DNA of 64,000 nucleotides from Amycolatopsis xylanica. GTDB lineage: Bacteria > Actinomycetota > Actinomycetes > Mycobacteriales > Pseudonocardiaceae. The position numbers and the translations under genes were made by a program. The stretch lies in assembly GCF_900107045.1 (NCBI RefSeq), contig NZ_FNON01000011.1, positions 1 through 64,000 on the forward strand. Direction: 5' to 3'. Of this stretch, positions 25,301 through 35,600 are shown piece by piece; the stretch's first letter is position 1, and every line of letters begins with the position of its first letter. The notes under the pieces are model-generated. The model had not been told where the DNA came from. It saw only the letters and a list, made by a program, of their open reading frames with translations, and made no database searches.

Positions 25301-28300
25301 GATGTGCGCGCGGCCGAGCGTGTCGAAGAACGTCCGCAGCGCGGTACCCGCATGCTGGGCCGCGGCGTCGGCCGCCTGCCTGCGCGGGTCGGTCGCGGGC
25401 AGCGTGGCTCTCGTGGCGTACCAGTCGCTGTCGAGCACCGTGTCGTTGCGATCGTGGTCCTCACGCTCCCAGGCGTGGAGGGTCACGCGGGTCAGCGTGC
25501 CGTCCGGGAACTCCGTGCCGATCGGCCGCGAGAGCGCGTCATAGCGCAGGATCGTGGTCACGCCACGCTCGACCAGTTCCGGATCGGTGTCGTACCCGTT
25601 GTCGGCGGCGAAGTAGGGCTCATACTTCATGATCGGGTTGCCCTTGTTGTCATAGACGGTGCGCCCGGTGCCGATCCAGCGCGGCGGACCTCCCGAGGCC
25701 GGGGGTTCGGCTTGGACCTTCGTCAGCACGGTCCGCCCGGTGCCGTCGCCGTAGGTCCACGATTCCTGGACCGGGCTGTCGGCGGCCACGTGCCGTTCGC
25801 GGGTGAACGCGGCGAACCGGACCGGCCGCGCCACGAGGTCGTAGCGCAGCCACGAGGTCGGCCTGTCCGCGGCTGAGGCCTCTACAGTGGACAGATCGAG
25901 GCTGTCGCCCTCGCCCTTGCCCAGCAGCGCTGTCGCCACGACCATGCCGAGATGGTCGAAGCGCACGCCGGTGCGATTGCCGTTGGGGTCGGTGAGCAAC
26001 CAAGGCTGGAGCACCCGATAGTTGAGCGACACCTGGCTGGCGTTACCGACCGGGTCAGCGATACGTGTCGGGCGCAGCAGATGGCGGTCATAGCCGAGTT
26101 GCCAGACAGAGCCGAACGAGTCGATCGACGAAGTCGCCAGATCGAACTGTTCGGGATCGAAAACCTGCCTGCCCGATGCCAGCCACCAGGCATCGTCGGC
26201 TTTCAGATATCCGGCGTCGGCGAGCATCTGGTCGGTCACGCGGCCGCCGTACAGCAGGCGTGCCTGCTCGGGGTCGAAGACCTGCTGATAGCTGCGGCAG
26301 GCCAGCAACGGGGCGGTGAATCGGCCGAGCGGGAGTTCCGCCTGACGGTCGGCCGCGTAGTACGTCTGCCGGTCGCGGCTGAGCAAGCGGCGCTGCGGGG
26401 CGTCGCCGGACAGGTTCTCGTGGAACGGAATGTCCGCGGCGGTCAGCAGGCCATCGGTGATCTCCTTGGCTGTGAACAGTTCGTGTTTCCTGGTGAGCCC
26501 GCCGACCTCGAAGTTGCGGCTCTCCACGCTGATGCCGACCCGCCAGTTCTCGGCGCCGGTCACCGAGTTGCGCACGTCGTGTTCGGCCAAGGTGACGTGC
26601 TGGCGTAGTTGCTCGGGATCACCGGCGCCACGACGTGGGTAAGCCACGCTCGCCGTCCGCAGCACGTTGCCCCAGTCATCGACGTCAAGGGTGAGCGTGT
26701 GGCCGATCCTTGGGTCGTCCGAGTCCTGCTCGACCTGCACGGTGACCGTCTCACCCGCGCAGGCGAACACGACGGCGTTGGTGCCGCGACCGCGCGGCTG
26801 GAGTACGCGCAGGCCATAGTTGGTCTCGGTCACGGTGTGCGGATGCTGGAGCTCGCCGAACTCGTTCTCGGTGAACACCTCTTCGCGCAGGACACGCCCG
26901 CGCAGCGCGCGGACGGCTTCCCTTTCATCCTCAGTCGACAGTCCGGGTGGGACGACCGTGTCGGATAAGAGTGCCTGAAAGCCCTTGTGCCAATACTCGG
27001 CGGCGAACTGCGTGCTGATGCGGTCGGCATCGGGATACCATCCGGTGTGTTGCCAGCGTTTCACCACCGCTGGCGGCTGCCGCAGCCGATCGGCCTGGCC
27101 GCCGAAAGACAGCGCGTCACGCTGCTCGAGGTAGCCGAACCCGCGGAACTCGCGTTCTACGCTGTCGTAGAAGCCATGCCGGTAGCGGTAGCCGGTGACA
27201 AGCGTCGTGTCCGCGACCGCGTCTTCGACCGTCATCTCGGCCACCACCAGCACGGGAAAAGGCAGCCGGGTCGACCACGGGCGGCCTGCCGCCTCGTCGG
27301 CCAGTGCGAGTGCCGTCGACGACGCGTACCGGACTGTGGTCGTCAACCCCATGCCGTTGTCCACGGTGGTCAGCAGGTGCGGTTTACCGGCCGACATCAA
27401 GTCCAGGTACCGGATCTGGGGTTCACTGTCCGGCCGCTGTTCGGCTCGGACCAGGCACGCGGTCCCCGCACCGAGCAGGTCGAAGACTCCGGTGCCGTCC
27501 GGTTCGGGGATCGGGACGCGCGTTATCGGCTCCGGGGTGCTCCAGGAGTTCCCCGCCTGGTTGAACCACACCCGGACACCGTCCGAGCCCAGGTACACCA
27601 GATCCGCAGGCCCGCTGCCATCCACATCGGACAGGTGCACCCTGCGCTGCTCGAACCGGTCTGGGTGGTCGAACAGCGGCGCCGCCACCATCACGATCCT
27701 CGGCCCGAATCGCCCGTAGCCGAGGTTTGGCCAATAGCTGACCTCACCGTTGCCCACGCGAACCAGATCCGTGAGGCCGTCACCGGTCATATCAGCGAGG
27801 TACACACTCTGCACCGGATCCGCGAAGACCAGGCGCGGCCCACGCTCCTCGTTCCTCGCGGCGGGGAGCCACCGGCTGTCCGCGTAGCCGTCGAGGCCGA
27901 GTGACGGGTGCCAGGTCAGACCATCGGACGCGGTACGCAGCACGTCGGCGAGACCGTCCCCGGTCAGATCGACGAACCTGAGGTTCGGATCGTTCCAGTC
28001 CAGTCGCGGCAGGTGCTCGAAATGCCGGAAGCCGGCCCAGTTCCGGTCTTCGGTGCGCCGGTGGTACCCGGGCGCGGCACCAGCGAGGCGGACGAGCACC
28101 TGACGGCCGTCCCCGGCGAGGTCGAGCAGTCTGCTTTCACGTGAAAGCCCGCTTCCCGAGGGAAGAGGATCGACGGCCCGCGGGGGGCCGAAGGCTCCGC
28201 CGCCTCGATTCGCGCGGTAGTACCAGGCACCATCCTGCTCCGCGAGCAGACCGGCAAGGCCGTCTCCGTCGAGGTCTGCCCATCGATAGGCGCCGTCCGC

Positions 28301-29437
28301 GCGCGGCGGCGAGTCACCCGGACCGGGCGTCACCGTGCCCTCGACGGGCGAGACCACTCGCGGGGTGTAGCCGAAGGTCAACGGCGGCAGGTGGTCCTTC
28401 GTGTAGCCGTCACCATCGGGCAGGTAGCCGGTGTGGGTCACCGACGTGAGCTTCGTCGACGCAGGGTCTTCGGCGTAGGCCAGGTCGGTGGAAGCGACCA
28501 GCACCGGCGCGGCACCGAGTTCGGCGAAGTCGTGGAACAGCAGGATGCGGCGGCACAGCCGCGCGGTGCGCACCTCGAATCCGGGGCGACGGGTGGAGAA
28601 CGCGTCCTGCCGCGAGCTCCACGGTGAGGTCTCGGCCACCGACGGAGCAACCTCATCATGCTCGCCATAGTCGAGGACGAGCTCGAAACAGAAATCACCA
28701 TCCGGCGTCCGGTTGCCGTACCGGACTCGCTTGAGGTACTGCTGAGCGCCGTCTGCTTTGTACTCGTACCGAACGAGATTGCCGTGCTCGTCCAAGGTTT
28801 CTTCGAGCAACCAGCGGTATACGCGCGCCGGATCGGTCGGATCGGCGACTCTCGCCCGAGCGGTGCTCCCGAACCTGCTCACCGTGTTGTCTTTCGACGT
28901 CACCCGCCACCACAGCGCACCGGAGAGCGGATCGCGCACCCGCTCGATCCGCGAGAACAGCCCTTCGGTGCGCGGCCGGTAGGTTCCTCCTGGCACCGGC
29001 ACCAGGTCCTCCGCGCCGGTCAGCTGGAAGACGTCGGCCTCCGCGCCGTCGTCGAGGTATCGCGGGAGTCCTTTGTCCGTCCGTCTGGAGACCGACGCGA
29101 CGTCCAATGACCAGCCCAGCCCGAACGGCCCGTTCCCTGCGCCTGAGTCGTACGCGAGCGTCAACTGCGGAGTAGCGCCCTCCCGGGCGGGGGTCACGAC
29201 GACCGGTACGGACAGCGAAGCCGTTCCAGTCATCGGATTCGCTGAGAACTTCTCCCCCATTCCACGTATCGCCCCGCCCGCTTTTGGCAAGGACAAGGAA
29301 GGACTGTCTGCCGGGCCGGCGCTATCCGAACCGGACGGCGGGGCACTTCGAGCGGGCACAGACAGGCCCGAGCTGATCTCGTCCACTGCGGCCTCGCTCC
29401 TCAGGTGTGGTCCGGCGACATCGGCAGCCTTCTCCAC
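22355..29437 (-). CDS. TcB-TcC fusion toxin-complex protein (SpvB / FG-GAP / RHS) with unknown C-terminal cargo
   Basis: A 2360-aa protein without signal peptide. Residues about 45-330 are the SpvB-type N-terminus (SLPKAGGAIRGMGEKF, LAYDSGAGNGPFGLGWSLDV). Residues 385-640 hold FG-GAP/VCBS propeller motifs (ADMTGDGLTDLVRVGNGEVS, SDVDGSGPADLVYLGSDGVR). TcB middle domains follow (VEREFRGFGYLEQRD near 765), then YD/RHS repeats from about 1150 and the RHS core (RYRFTGKERDEETGFYFFGA near 1955, with RNNPVRLIDPNGG near 2010). In Tc toxins this forms a hollow shell that cuts off and stores the C-terminal cargo. The last 345 residues follow the core and match no family I know; a hydrophobic stretch lies near 2135-2162. 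The GTG at 29437 lacks a clear ribosome site. The gene is divergent from the TcA-like gene. Confidence 0.92.
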   Translation of the reverse strand: MEKAADVAGPHLRSEAAVDEISSGLSVPARSAPPSGSDSAGPADSPSLSLPKAGGAIRGMGEKFSANPMTGTASLSVPVVVTPAREGATPQLTLAYDSGAGNGPFGLGWSLDVASVSRRTDKGLPRYLDDGAEADVFQLTGAEDLVPVPGGTYRPRTEGLFSRIERVRDPLSGALWWRVTSKDNTVSRFGSTARARVADPTDPARVYRWLLEETLDEHGNLVRYEYKADGAQQYLKRVRYGNRTPDGDFCFELVLDYGEHDEVAPSVAETSPWSSRQDAFSTRRPGFEVRTARLCRRILLFHDFAELGAAPVLVASTDLAYAEDPASTKLTSVTHTGYLPDGDGYTKDHLPPLTFGYTPRVVSPVEGTVTPGPGDSPPRADGAYRWADLDGDGLAGLLAEQDGAWYYRANRGGGAFGPPRAVDPLPSGSGLSRESRLLDLAGDGRQVLVRLAGAAPGYHRRTEDRNWAGFRHFEHLPRLDWNDPNLRFVDLTGDGLADVLRTASDGLTWHPSLGLDGYADSRWLPAARNEERGPRLVFADPVQSVYLADMTGDGLTDLVRVGNGEVSYWPNLGYGRFGPRIVMVAAPLFDHPDRFEQRRVHLSDVDGSGPADLVYLGSDGVRVWFNQAGNSWSTPEPITRVPIPEPDGTGVFDLLGAGTACLVRAEQRPDSEPQIRYLDLMSAGKPHLLTTVDNGMGLTTTVRYASSTALALADEAAGRPWSTRLPFPVLVVAEMTVEDAVADTTLVTGYRYRHGFYDSVEREFRGFGYLEQRDALSFGGQADRLRQPPAVVKRWQHTGWYPDADRISTQFAAEYWHKGFQALLSDTVVPPGLSTEDEREAVRALRGRVLREEVFTENEFGELQHPHTVTETNYGLRVLQPRGRGTNAVVFACAGETVTVQVEQDSDDPRIGHTLTLDVDDWGNVLRTASVAYPRRGAGDPEQLRQHVTLAEHDVRNSVTGAENWRVGISVESRNFEVGGLTRKHELFTAKEITDGLLTAADIPFHENLSGDAPQRRLLSRDRQTYYAADRQAELPLGRFTAPLLACRSYQQVFDPEQARLLYGGRVTDQMLADAGYLKADDAWWLASGRQVFDPEQFDLATSSIDSFGSVWQLGYDRHLLRPTRIADPVGNASQVSLNYRVLQPWLLTDPNGNRTGVRFDHLGMVVATALLGKGEGDSLDLSTVEASAADRPTSWLRYDLVARPVRFAAFTRERHVAADSPVQESWTYGDGTGRTVLTKVQAEPPASGGPPRWIGTGRTVYDNKGNPIMKYEPYFAADNGYDTDPELVERGVTTILRYDALSRPIGTEFPDGTLTRVTLHAWEREDHDRNDTVLDSDWYATRATLPATDPRRQAADAAAQHAGTALRTFFDTLGRAHIVRADNGAEKLDTVVDRDVQGNELATTDPRGVVVLRQEFDMLGRVAHAVSPDSGERWVLADVMGKPLYTWDGRGTRTRMVYDPLRRLTHSYAMSADTVESLRVRTFYGEQVTDAAARNLKTRPCLVFDGAGVQRTVEFDFKGNPLASERRLGIDPQGEPDWTPLAEITRPEAAMTAATAQLETTAYTTATVYDALDRPTLVTSPDGSRTRPRYNVGGKLEAIDVQTRGSSSWTPFLTNIDYNARRQRILVERGNGARTVFGYEPDTFRLASADSKDATGGVLQSLRYTYDPVGNVIAAADPAQDTVFYRNSAVSSVRNYRYDPLYRLHTATGREHIGQTGQPSPRELDFGDLPHANDVGAVRAYTETYGYDRSGNLIELAHAAAGGSWTRRHSIDATSNRLLGSSIPGDEAGTFSARYSHDPAGNIRAMPHLSALDWNVDDRLAHADLGGGGDAYYQYDATGARIRATVTRGGMTETRVYLGTTELYVKAVGGATRIRKETLHVADGADRVALVETTTVDNGIPVPRAVPVLRFQLGDSLGSSTIELDEASAILTYEEYHPFGTTSFHAVTRQDLSHKRYRFTGKERDEETGFYFFGARYYAPWLARWTAPDPAGLADGPGRYSYVRNNPVRLIDPNGGQSRPAEADAGAPEPPIQDGGAGTAPPGGGVKTGEGGYEFYDSTLDLNRMEETEQTLQGVKAGIANSAIELAAHSLKSAVRSPVKQLSGGLIPDVVLDRLPLLSGAERHIDALAEKLHIDAPNTQAGVTGLWAGMTIFNTALNIATGLGMRAIPGMSGGASAAPKTPTVESPALPPKGTQLSLFPDEPAALPAAELPAATEATTTQIPFRIDIAEIKSTNWSAQRTLNYGGKFIFREGLDLNGGVQASARYTADGKLLVDLHELGGMEEQIGTTFELQMDPSRFQSATAGKIFGRSEFGNAVEPLAVETLSKATGQAPVIRPPQQGGADFLPQQLNLRAPGILW

Positions 29438-29651
29438 GCGGTGGCTCTGTCCAATGTCGACCCGACCGGCCTTTCAGTCCGTCCGGGCTGCCCGATGAGG
29501 CTGTGAGCGTTGACCTTTAGCTCGGTCCTTGAGACCTCAGGCCTGACTATGCCGTGCACCAGACTCCTCGGTGCCACCCGGCTGAGGAAAGCCGTGCCCT
29601 GCCGAGCACCCGGTGGCCCCGCTTTCTCTCCGCACCCGAACAAGGAGCGTC
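29438..29651. promoter_or_regulatory. Divergent intergenic region between TcB-TcC and TcA genes
   Basis: These 214 bases separate two divergent giant genes and must hold both promoters. An AAGGAGCGTC ribosome site precedes the TcA ATG. A 10-bp palindrome TCAGGCCTGA lies near the middle. No pair of -35/-10 boxes is good enough to name on either strand, so an alternative sigma factor or activator dependence is possible. Confidence 0.4.
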
Positions 29652-32600
29652 ATGCCAGGCAGCACCGACTTGGGTCAGCCGACCGAACTCATCGAGCGGC
29701 ACGCCGCCGCCGGACGGGTGACCCACGACGACGGCACCCCCGCATCGGGTGTCGCCGTGACCGTGTCGGCCAGGCGGCTGCGCTCGGCCACCCCGCTCGG
29801 TGACACCCAGACCGGTCCCGATGGCCGCTATCGCATCGAGTTCCTGGCTCCCGAGTCCACTGTGGACATCGTGGTGAGCGCGAGCGCGGGCGGGCACCTG
29901 GCCGAGGGCGTCGCGCTCGGCGCCGGTCCGGAGGCGACAGTCGACCTGGTACTGCCCGGTGCGAAACGGACCGAGTACGAGACCGTGCTCGCGGCGGTCA
30001 CCCCGCTGCTCGACGGCGCCACACTCGGCGAGCTCGGCGAGGACGACGTCGAGTATCTCGCCAGGGCCAGCGGCAGCGGCGAGCCGGTCATCGGCGAGCT
30101 CGCGGCCGCGGCCCGGCTGAGCACCGCCACCGGCCTGCCCGCCGAGCCGCTGTTCGGCCTGCTGCGCCGCGGGCACCCCGCCGACCTGATCGGGCTGGGC
30201 AACGAAGCCCGTACCGACCTGCAGTCAGCGCTCTACGCGGCCGTTGACGCCAAGTACATCGCCCAGCAGGCCGACGACGCGGGATTCCTGGCAGGCCTGC
30301 ATCACGCGGCCGTCAAGGCGGGCGTCAACCCCGCCGATGGTGCGGAACTGCCCCCGATCGGCGAGCTGTTCACGGCCGCCATCGAGGACAGCGCGGCCAG
30401 GGAGCACGTCTACTCCGTCTACCTCGCCCGGACCGGCGACATGGCCGGGTTCTGGCAGCAGCTCGCCGAAGACCCCGTCGCCGCACCGCGTCTGGAACGC
30501 CTGCGGCTGGTCTTCGAGCTCGGCGCGCTGACCGGCGACAACATGCCACTGGTCCGGGCTTTGCTGGCCAGGTTCGACACCGGCGAGCTGGCGCACCTGC
30601 GTGACCTCGCCAAGCTCCATGGCGAATGGCCGAAGCTGGTCAGGCAGGCGCCCGCCGCGTTCGCGGTGGCCGCCGGGGAAGACGACCTCGACCGCTACGC
30701 GGGCGTGCTGCGGGATCGGGTGACCAACGCCTATCCGACGGCCTACGTCGCACATCAGCTGTCGCTCACCCCCGAGCACGTGGACCCGCTGTCCACCCGC
30801 TTCCTCGCGGACAACCCCGAGTTCGACCTCGTGCGCACCCCGGTCAACGAGCACAGCGTCGAAGATCCCGAAACCAGGGCCGAGCTCGCGGGCATCCAGC
30901 GCGCTTTCAAGATCGCGCCGCGCTTCGAAGCCATGCAGTCGTTGCGGGACAACGGTTTCCACTCCGCGCATGCCGTCGCGAGCATCGGCAGGGACGCGTT
31001 CGCCGCGCAAGTGTCCGGCACCGTGGGGCAGGACGAGGCCGAGGCGATCCACGCGAAGGCGACACGCGTGCACGCCGCCGCCGTCAACCTGCTGGCCGAC
31101 CTGCGCACGGCGGGCCACTTCGACCTGCCGTGGCTGCCGAGCCTGGACGCCACCGCGACCGCGCGCATCCCCGATTGGGAATCGCTGTTCGGCTCCGCCG
31201 ACTACTGCGCCTGCGACGAGTGCCGGACCGTCTACAGCCAGGCCGCCTACCTCGTCGATCTGCTGTACTACCTCAAACGGCTGGGCGCCGGCGTGGCGCC
31301 ACTGCCCGGCGGCACCACGGAGGGCCCGGTCGCCGACACGCTGTACCGGCGCAGGGACGACCTCCGTGACGTCGAGCTGACCTGTGAGAACACCAACCTG
31401 AGCCTGCCGTACGTCGACCTGGTCAACGAGGTGCTCGAAAGCGCGATCGCGCCGGACACCGCCGTACCCGCGAAGCAGCGGCAGAGCAGCGGCGACGCGG
31501 CGACCCTGCGCGTGCAGCCCCAGCACGTGAACGCCGGCGCCTACGAGAAGCTGCGCACTGCGGTGTACCCCTGGGACCTGCCGTTCGACCTGTGGCGTGA
31601 GCAGACCGACGCGTCCTTGGCCCATCTCGGCGTCAGCAGGGAGAACCTGCTCAGCGTGCTCGGCCCCACGCCCTTCTCCCCCGATCTGCTGACCAACGAG
31701 CGCCTCGGGCTCAGCACCGTCGCGGCGACGATCATCAGCGGCGAGCAGACAGCCCCGCCGCGCACGCTGGCCGAGCACTACGGCCTCGCACCGGGCGCCG
31801 ACCCCCTCGGGAGTCTCAGAATCGTGCGTGCGCTGCTCGACTCGGGCTCGATGCGGTACGGCGAACTGACCGAGCTGCTCGGCACCAGGTTCGTCAACCC
31901 CGGCGGGGTGCTGCGGATCAAGCCGGACGAGGCGTCGCCCTACGACACGACCCGGATGACCGTCGACGGCCTCGACACCGCCGCGCTCGACCGGCTGCAC
32001 CGGTTCGGCCGCCTGCGCCGCGTGCTCGGCTGGTCGGCCACCTTGCTCGACCGGGTGCTGTTCGCCTGCCACGATCACGGCAGGCTCGACCGCGCGGCGC
32101 TGCGGAGCATCGCGGCGATCCGCGGGCTGGCAGCGCGCCTCGACCTGCCGATCGAGCAGGTGCTGACCTTCTACAACCCGCTGGAAACCCATCGCTACGC
32201 CACCGGCGACGAGCTGCCGCGCTACGACCGGCTGTTCCTCGACCCGAAGGTCGTCAGCCTCGACCCGAACCCGTTCGCGCTGCGTCCCGACCGCACCGAG
32301 CTGGCGGTCATCGGCGGCCTGGACGCCCCGGAGGTCGCGGCCGCGTTGCTCGGCGTGCTGCAGGTGACCGACGAGGACTACACCGCGCTCACCGCGGTCA
32401 AGCCCACCCGGGTCCTCAGCCTGGCGAGCCTGTCCGCGCTGGTGCGGACGGTCACGCTGGCGAAGGCGCTGTCGATGTCCATTCCGGACCTACTGCGGCT
32501 CATCGAGCTGTACGGCGAAGGCGGCCCGTTCCCGGACCCGCTGACGGGCACACGGCGGCACGATGCCGAAACCGAGCTCGGCGCCGGCGCGCCGATGCTG

Positions 32601-35600
32601 CCGTCCGTCGACCAGAGCCTGCCGTCCTTCACCGACGGCGCCGAAAGCGAGCCTGCAGCGGGAGCGCCGATCCGGCCACCCGCCTTCCTCGGGACCGTCG
32701 GGGAACTGCCGCCCACCGACGCGCTCGTCGGGCTCACCGAGCGCTTTCTCGATGCCGTGGCGGCGATCCAGGCCGCGGGGTTCAGCGTCGAGGACCTCAA
32801 CGCCGTGCTCGCCGACGTCGTCCCGGAACACGGCGGCGCCGTCCCGGAGGACGGCCTGCTGGCGGCCACCCTGACCACGTTGCGCGCCGCGCTGCAGGCG
32901 GTGTACCAGCAGACCGCGCAGACCGTCGACGAAAAGGGCGAGCTGACCCGTAAGGACCTGGCCCTGCTCGGCTGGGACGCGGCACTCGCGCAGGACGCGG
33001 TCGCCACCTTGCTCGGCACCGTCACCTACCGTGCGGATCTCAAGGCGCTGCCCGACAAGGTCGCGTTCCCGCCGGGAATCCCGGTGTTCCACAACGTCAC
33101 AGAAGAGCAATTGCAGTTCACCGGTCCGATGAACGCGGAGCAGTATCAGGCGTTGCAGCGGCTTTCCGGCGACAGCACGTACCTCAAGGCGCTGAAGACA
33201 CTGCACGACGCGCCAAGGGACTTCGTCGTCACCAGGATGAAGGCGCTGCGCGTCCCCGTGTACGCCGCACCGCTGACCGCGATGCCTGCCGACTTGCAAC
33301 TGCCGGAGGCGTTCACCGGCAAGATCTTCTTCGACATCAGCGATCACACCTTGAAATGCCGTGGCTTCCTCACCGCCGCCGACGTCGAGGCACTGCAGTC
33401 CGCCACCAAGGACCCCGGTTTCCAGGCGGCGGTCGGCCTGCTGCAGAAGAACCAGGAAGCCGCTGTCGCGCCGGAAAACCAGTTCCTCACCAAGGCCGAC
33501 GCCGACGCGTTCTTCGACTCCGCGCTCAGCACGCCCGCCGCCAGGTTCAGCCGGGTGCTCGGCATCGTCGGGCCGCTGCTGCGCCGGACACTCAGTGAGA
33601 CCACGGTGAAGCAGCAGCTCGGGCAGGCCGCGGGCCTGGATCCGGCGACCGCCGACCTGCTGCTGGGCACCTGGCTGCGCTCGGCGTCGGGGTCGGTGGT
33701 GCTCCACGACTTCCTGATGCCGAAGTTCATCGGCAGCGATCCGGCCGTCCCGATCGGGCGCGCGGCGTTCGGCGAGCAGTTCGGCGCGCTCGCGCTGATC
33801 CACCGGGTGGCGCTGCTGATCGGCAAGCTGCGCGTGAGCGCCGCCGAGTTGCCGTTCGTCTTCGGCCACGCGGGCACCGCCGGGTGGCTCGACCCGAGCC
33901 TGCTGCCTTCGGCGCCGGTCAGCGGGGCGTCGCCGCTGTTCGGCCGCTTCGTCCGCCTGCTCGACCTGATCCGGCTGCGTGACTCCATCCCGGCGGGCGC
34001 ACGCGCCCTGCCCGCCGTGTTCGCCGTGGCCGCCACCCCGGGCGCCACCACCGGCCAGGTCGTGACCGAACTGGCCGAGCGGACGGGGTGGAACGCCGCC
34101 GACGTCGCCGGCGTGGCCACCCAACTCGACCTGGTGCTGCCCGTCCGTTTCGCCAGCGAGCGCAACCTGCTGTCGCTGCTCGCCGGCATCCGGCTCATCC
34201 AGCGGCTCGGTGTTTCGGCCGAGCGGGTCACCTCGTGGCTCGGTGCCGACCTGACCTTCGAAGCAGCGGAAGCCGCCTGGCAGGCGGCGAAGGCGCGCCA
34301 CGCGAGCGAGGATTGGCCGGCTGTCGCGGCGCCGATGCGCGACCGCATCCGTGAGCGGCAACGCTCCGCGCTGGTGTCCTATCTGGTGGCGAAGCCGCTG
34401 CCGTCGGCGGACGGAACTCCACAATGGACGAACGCGAATGGGCTGCACGACTACTACCTGCTCGACGTCGAAATGGGCCCCACACAGCAGACCACCCGGA
34501 TCGCCCAGGCGATCTACAGCGTGCAGCTGTTCGTCCAGCGCTGCCTGCTGAATCTGGAGAACCAGGTCACCACCACGAGCGGCGACCTGTGGGCCCAGTG
34601 GGAATGGATGAAGCAGTACCGGCTTTGGGAAGCCAACCAGAAGGTCTTCCTCTACCCGGAGAACTACTTCGAACCCGATCTGCGCAAGGGGAAGTCGCCC
34701 TTCTTCCGTGAGCTGGAAGGCGAGCTGATGCAGCAGGAGGTGACGGACGAGACCGGCGACACCTCGGTGCGCAACTATCTCGAGAAGCTCGACGGGGTCG
34801 ACCGCCTGCTGCCCTGCGGCCAGGCCGGGAGCTACCTCTTCGCCCGCACCGAATCGGCGCCTTACACCTACTACTTCCGGGAACGCAGTGAAGGCCAATG
34901 GCGGCCCTGGGAGCGGATCGACCTGGATCTCGACGGCAACACGCCGGCGCCCGCCATGTTCCAGGGCAGGCTGTACCTGTTCTGGATCAGCTTCACCAAG
35001 GCGGCCGATTCCGTCCCGATCGTGCCGAACTCGAGCTCCCCGATCCCCGGGCCCGCCGAATACTGGAAGCTGCAGCTCAACTGGACCCAGTACTTCAACG
35101 GCCGCTGGCAGCCGAAGAAGATAGCCAGCAAGACGTTGCAGACGAACTACGTGCAGTACATCCCCGCGAAATCGACCGGCTTCGACCCGCGTGCCACCGC
35201 CCCGTATCGCTTCCAAGCCAACATTTACCAGGGAACCCTCCGGCTCGAGTGCGTGTACAACGATCCGGTGACCGACACTCCGAGCCGGGTCCCCGGCTGG
35301 GTCGTCGGCAGGTTCGACCTCAGCCTGCGCACCGGCTCGGTCACGGTCACACCATTCCGGTGGACGGCGGACCTCGGCGGGCTGTTCCGGTACACGCCGG
35401 GCGTGCTCGCGCCGCCGGACACCCATACGGAGAACAACGAGTTCGTCGCCAACGCCGTGACCTCCAAGCTCAGCAGGCCACTGCGCCCGCTCATGCCGGA
35501 GTTCGAGACCGACCCGCTCTGGATCGACGTGCTGGCCTCGACGCACCTGAATGAGCCTTATCGGCTCTTCAACGAATTCTTCACCGATGACCAGCGCAGT

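Noticed and set aside
29438..29651. Candidate sigma-70 boxes such as TTGACC near 29513 or TTGAGA near 29530
   Set aside because: No -10 hexamer at acceptable spacing could be found on either strand.
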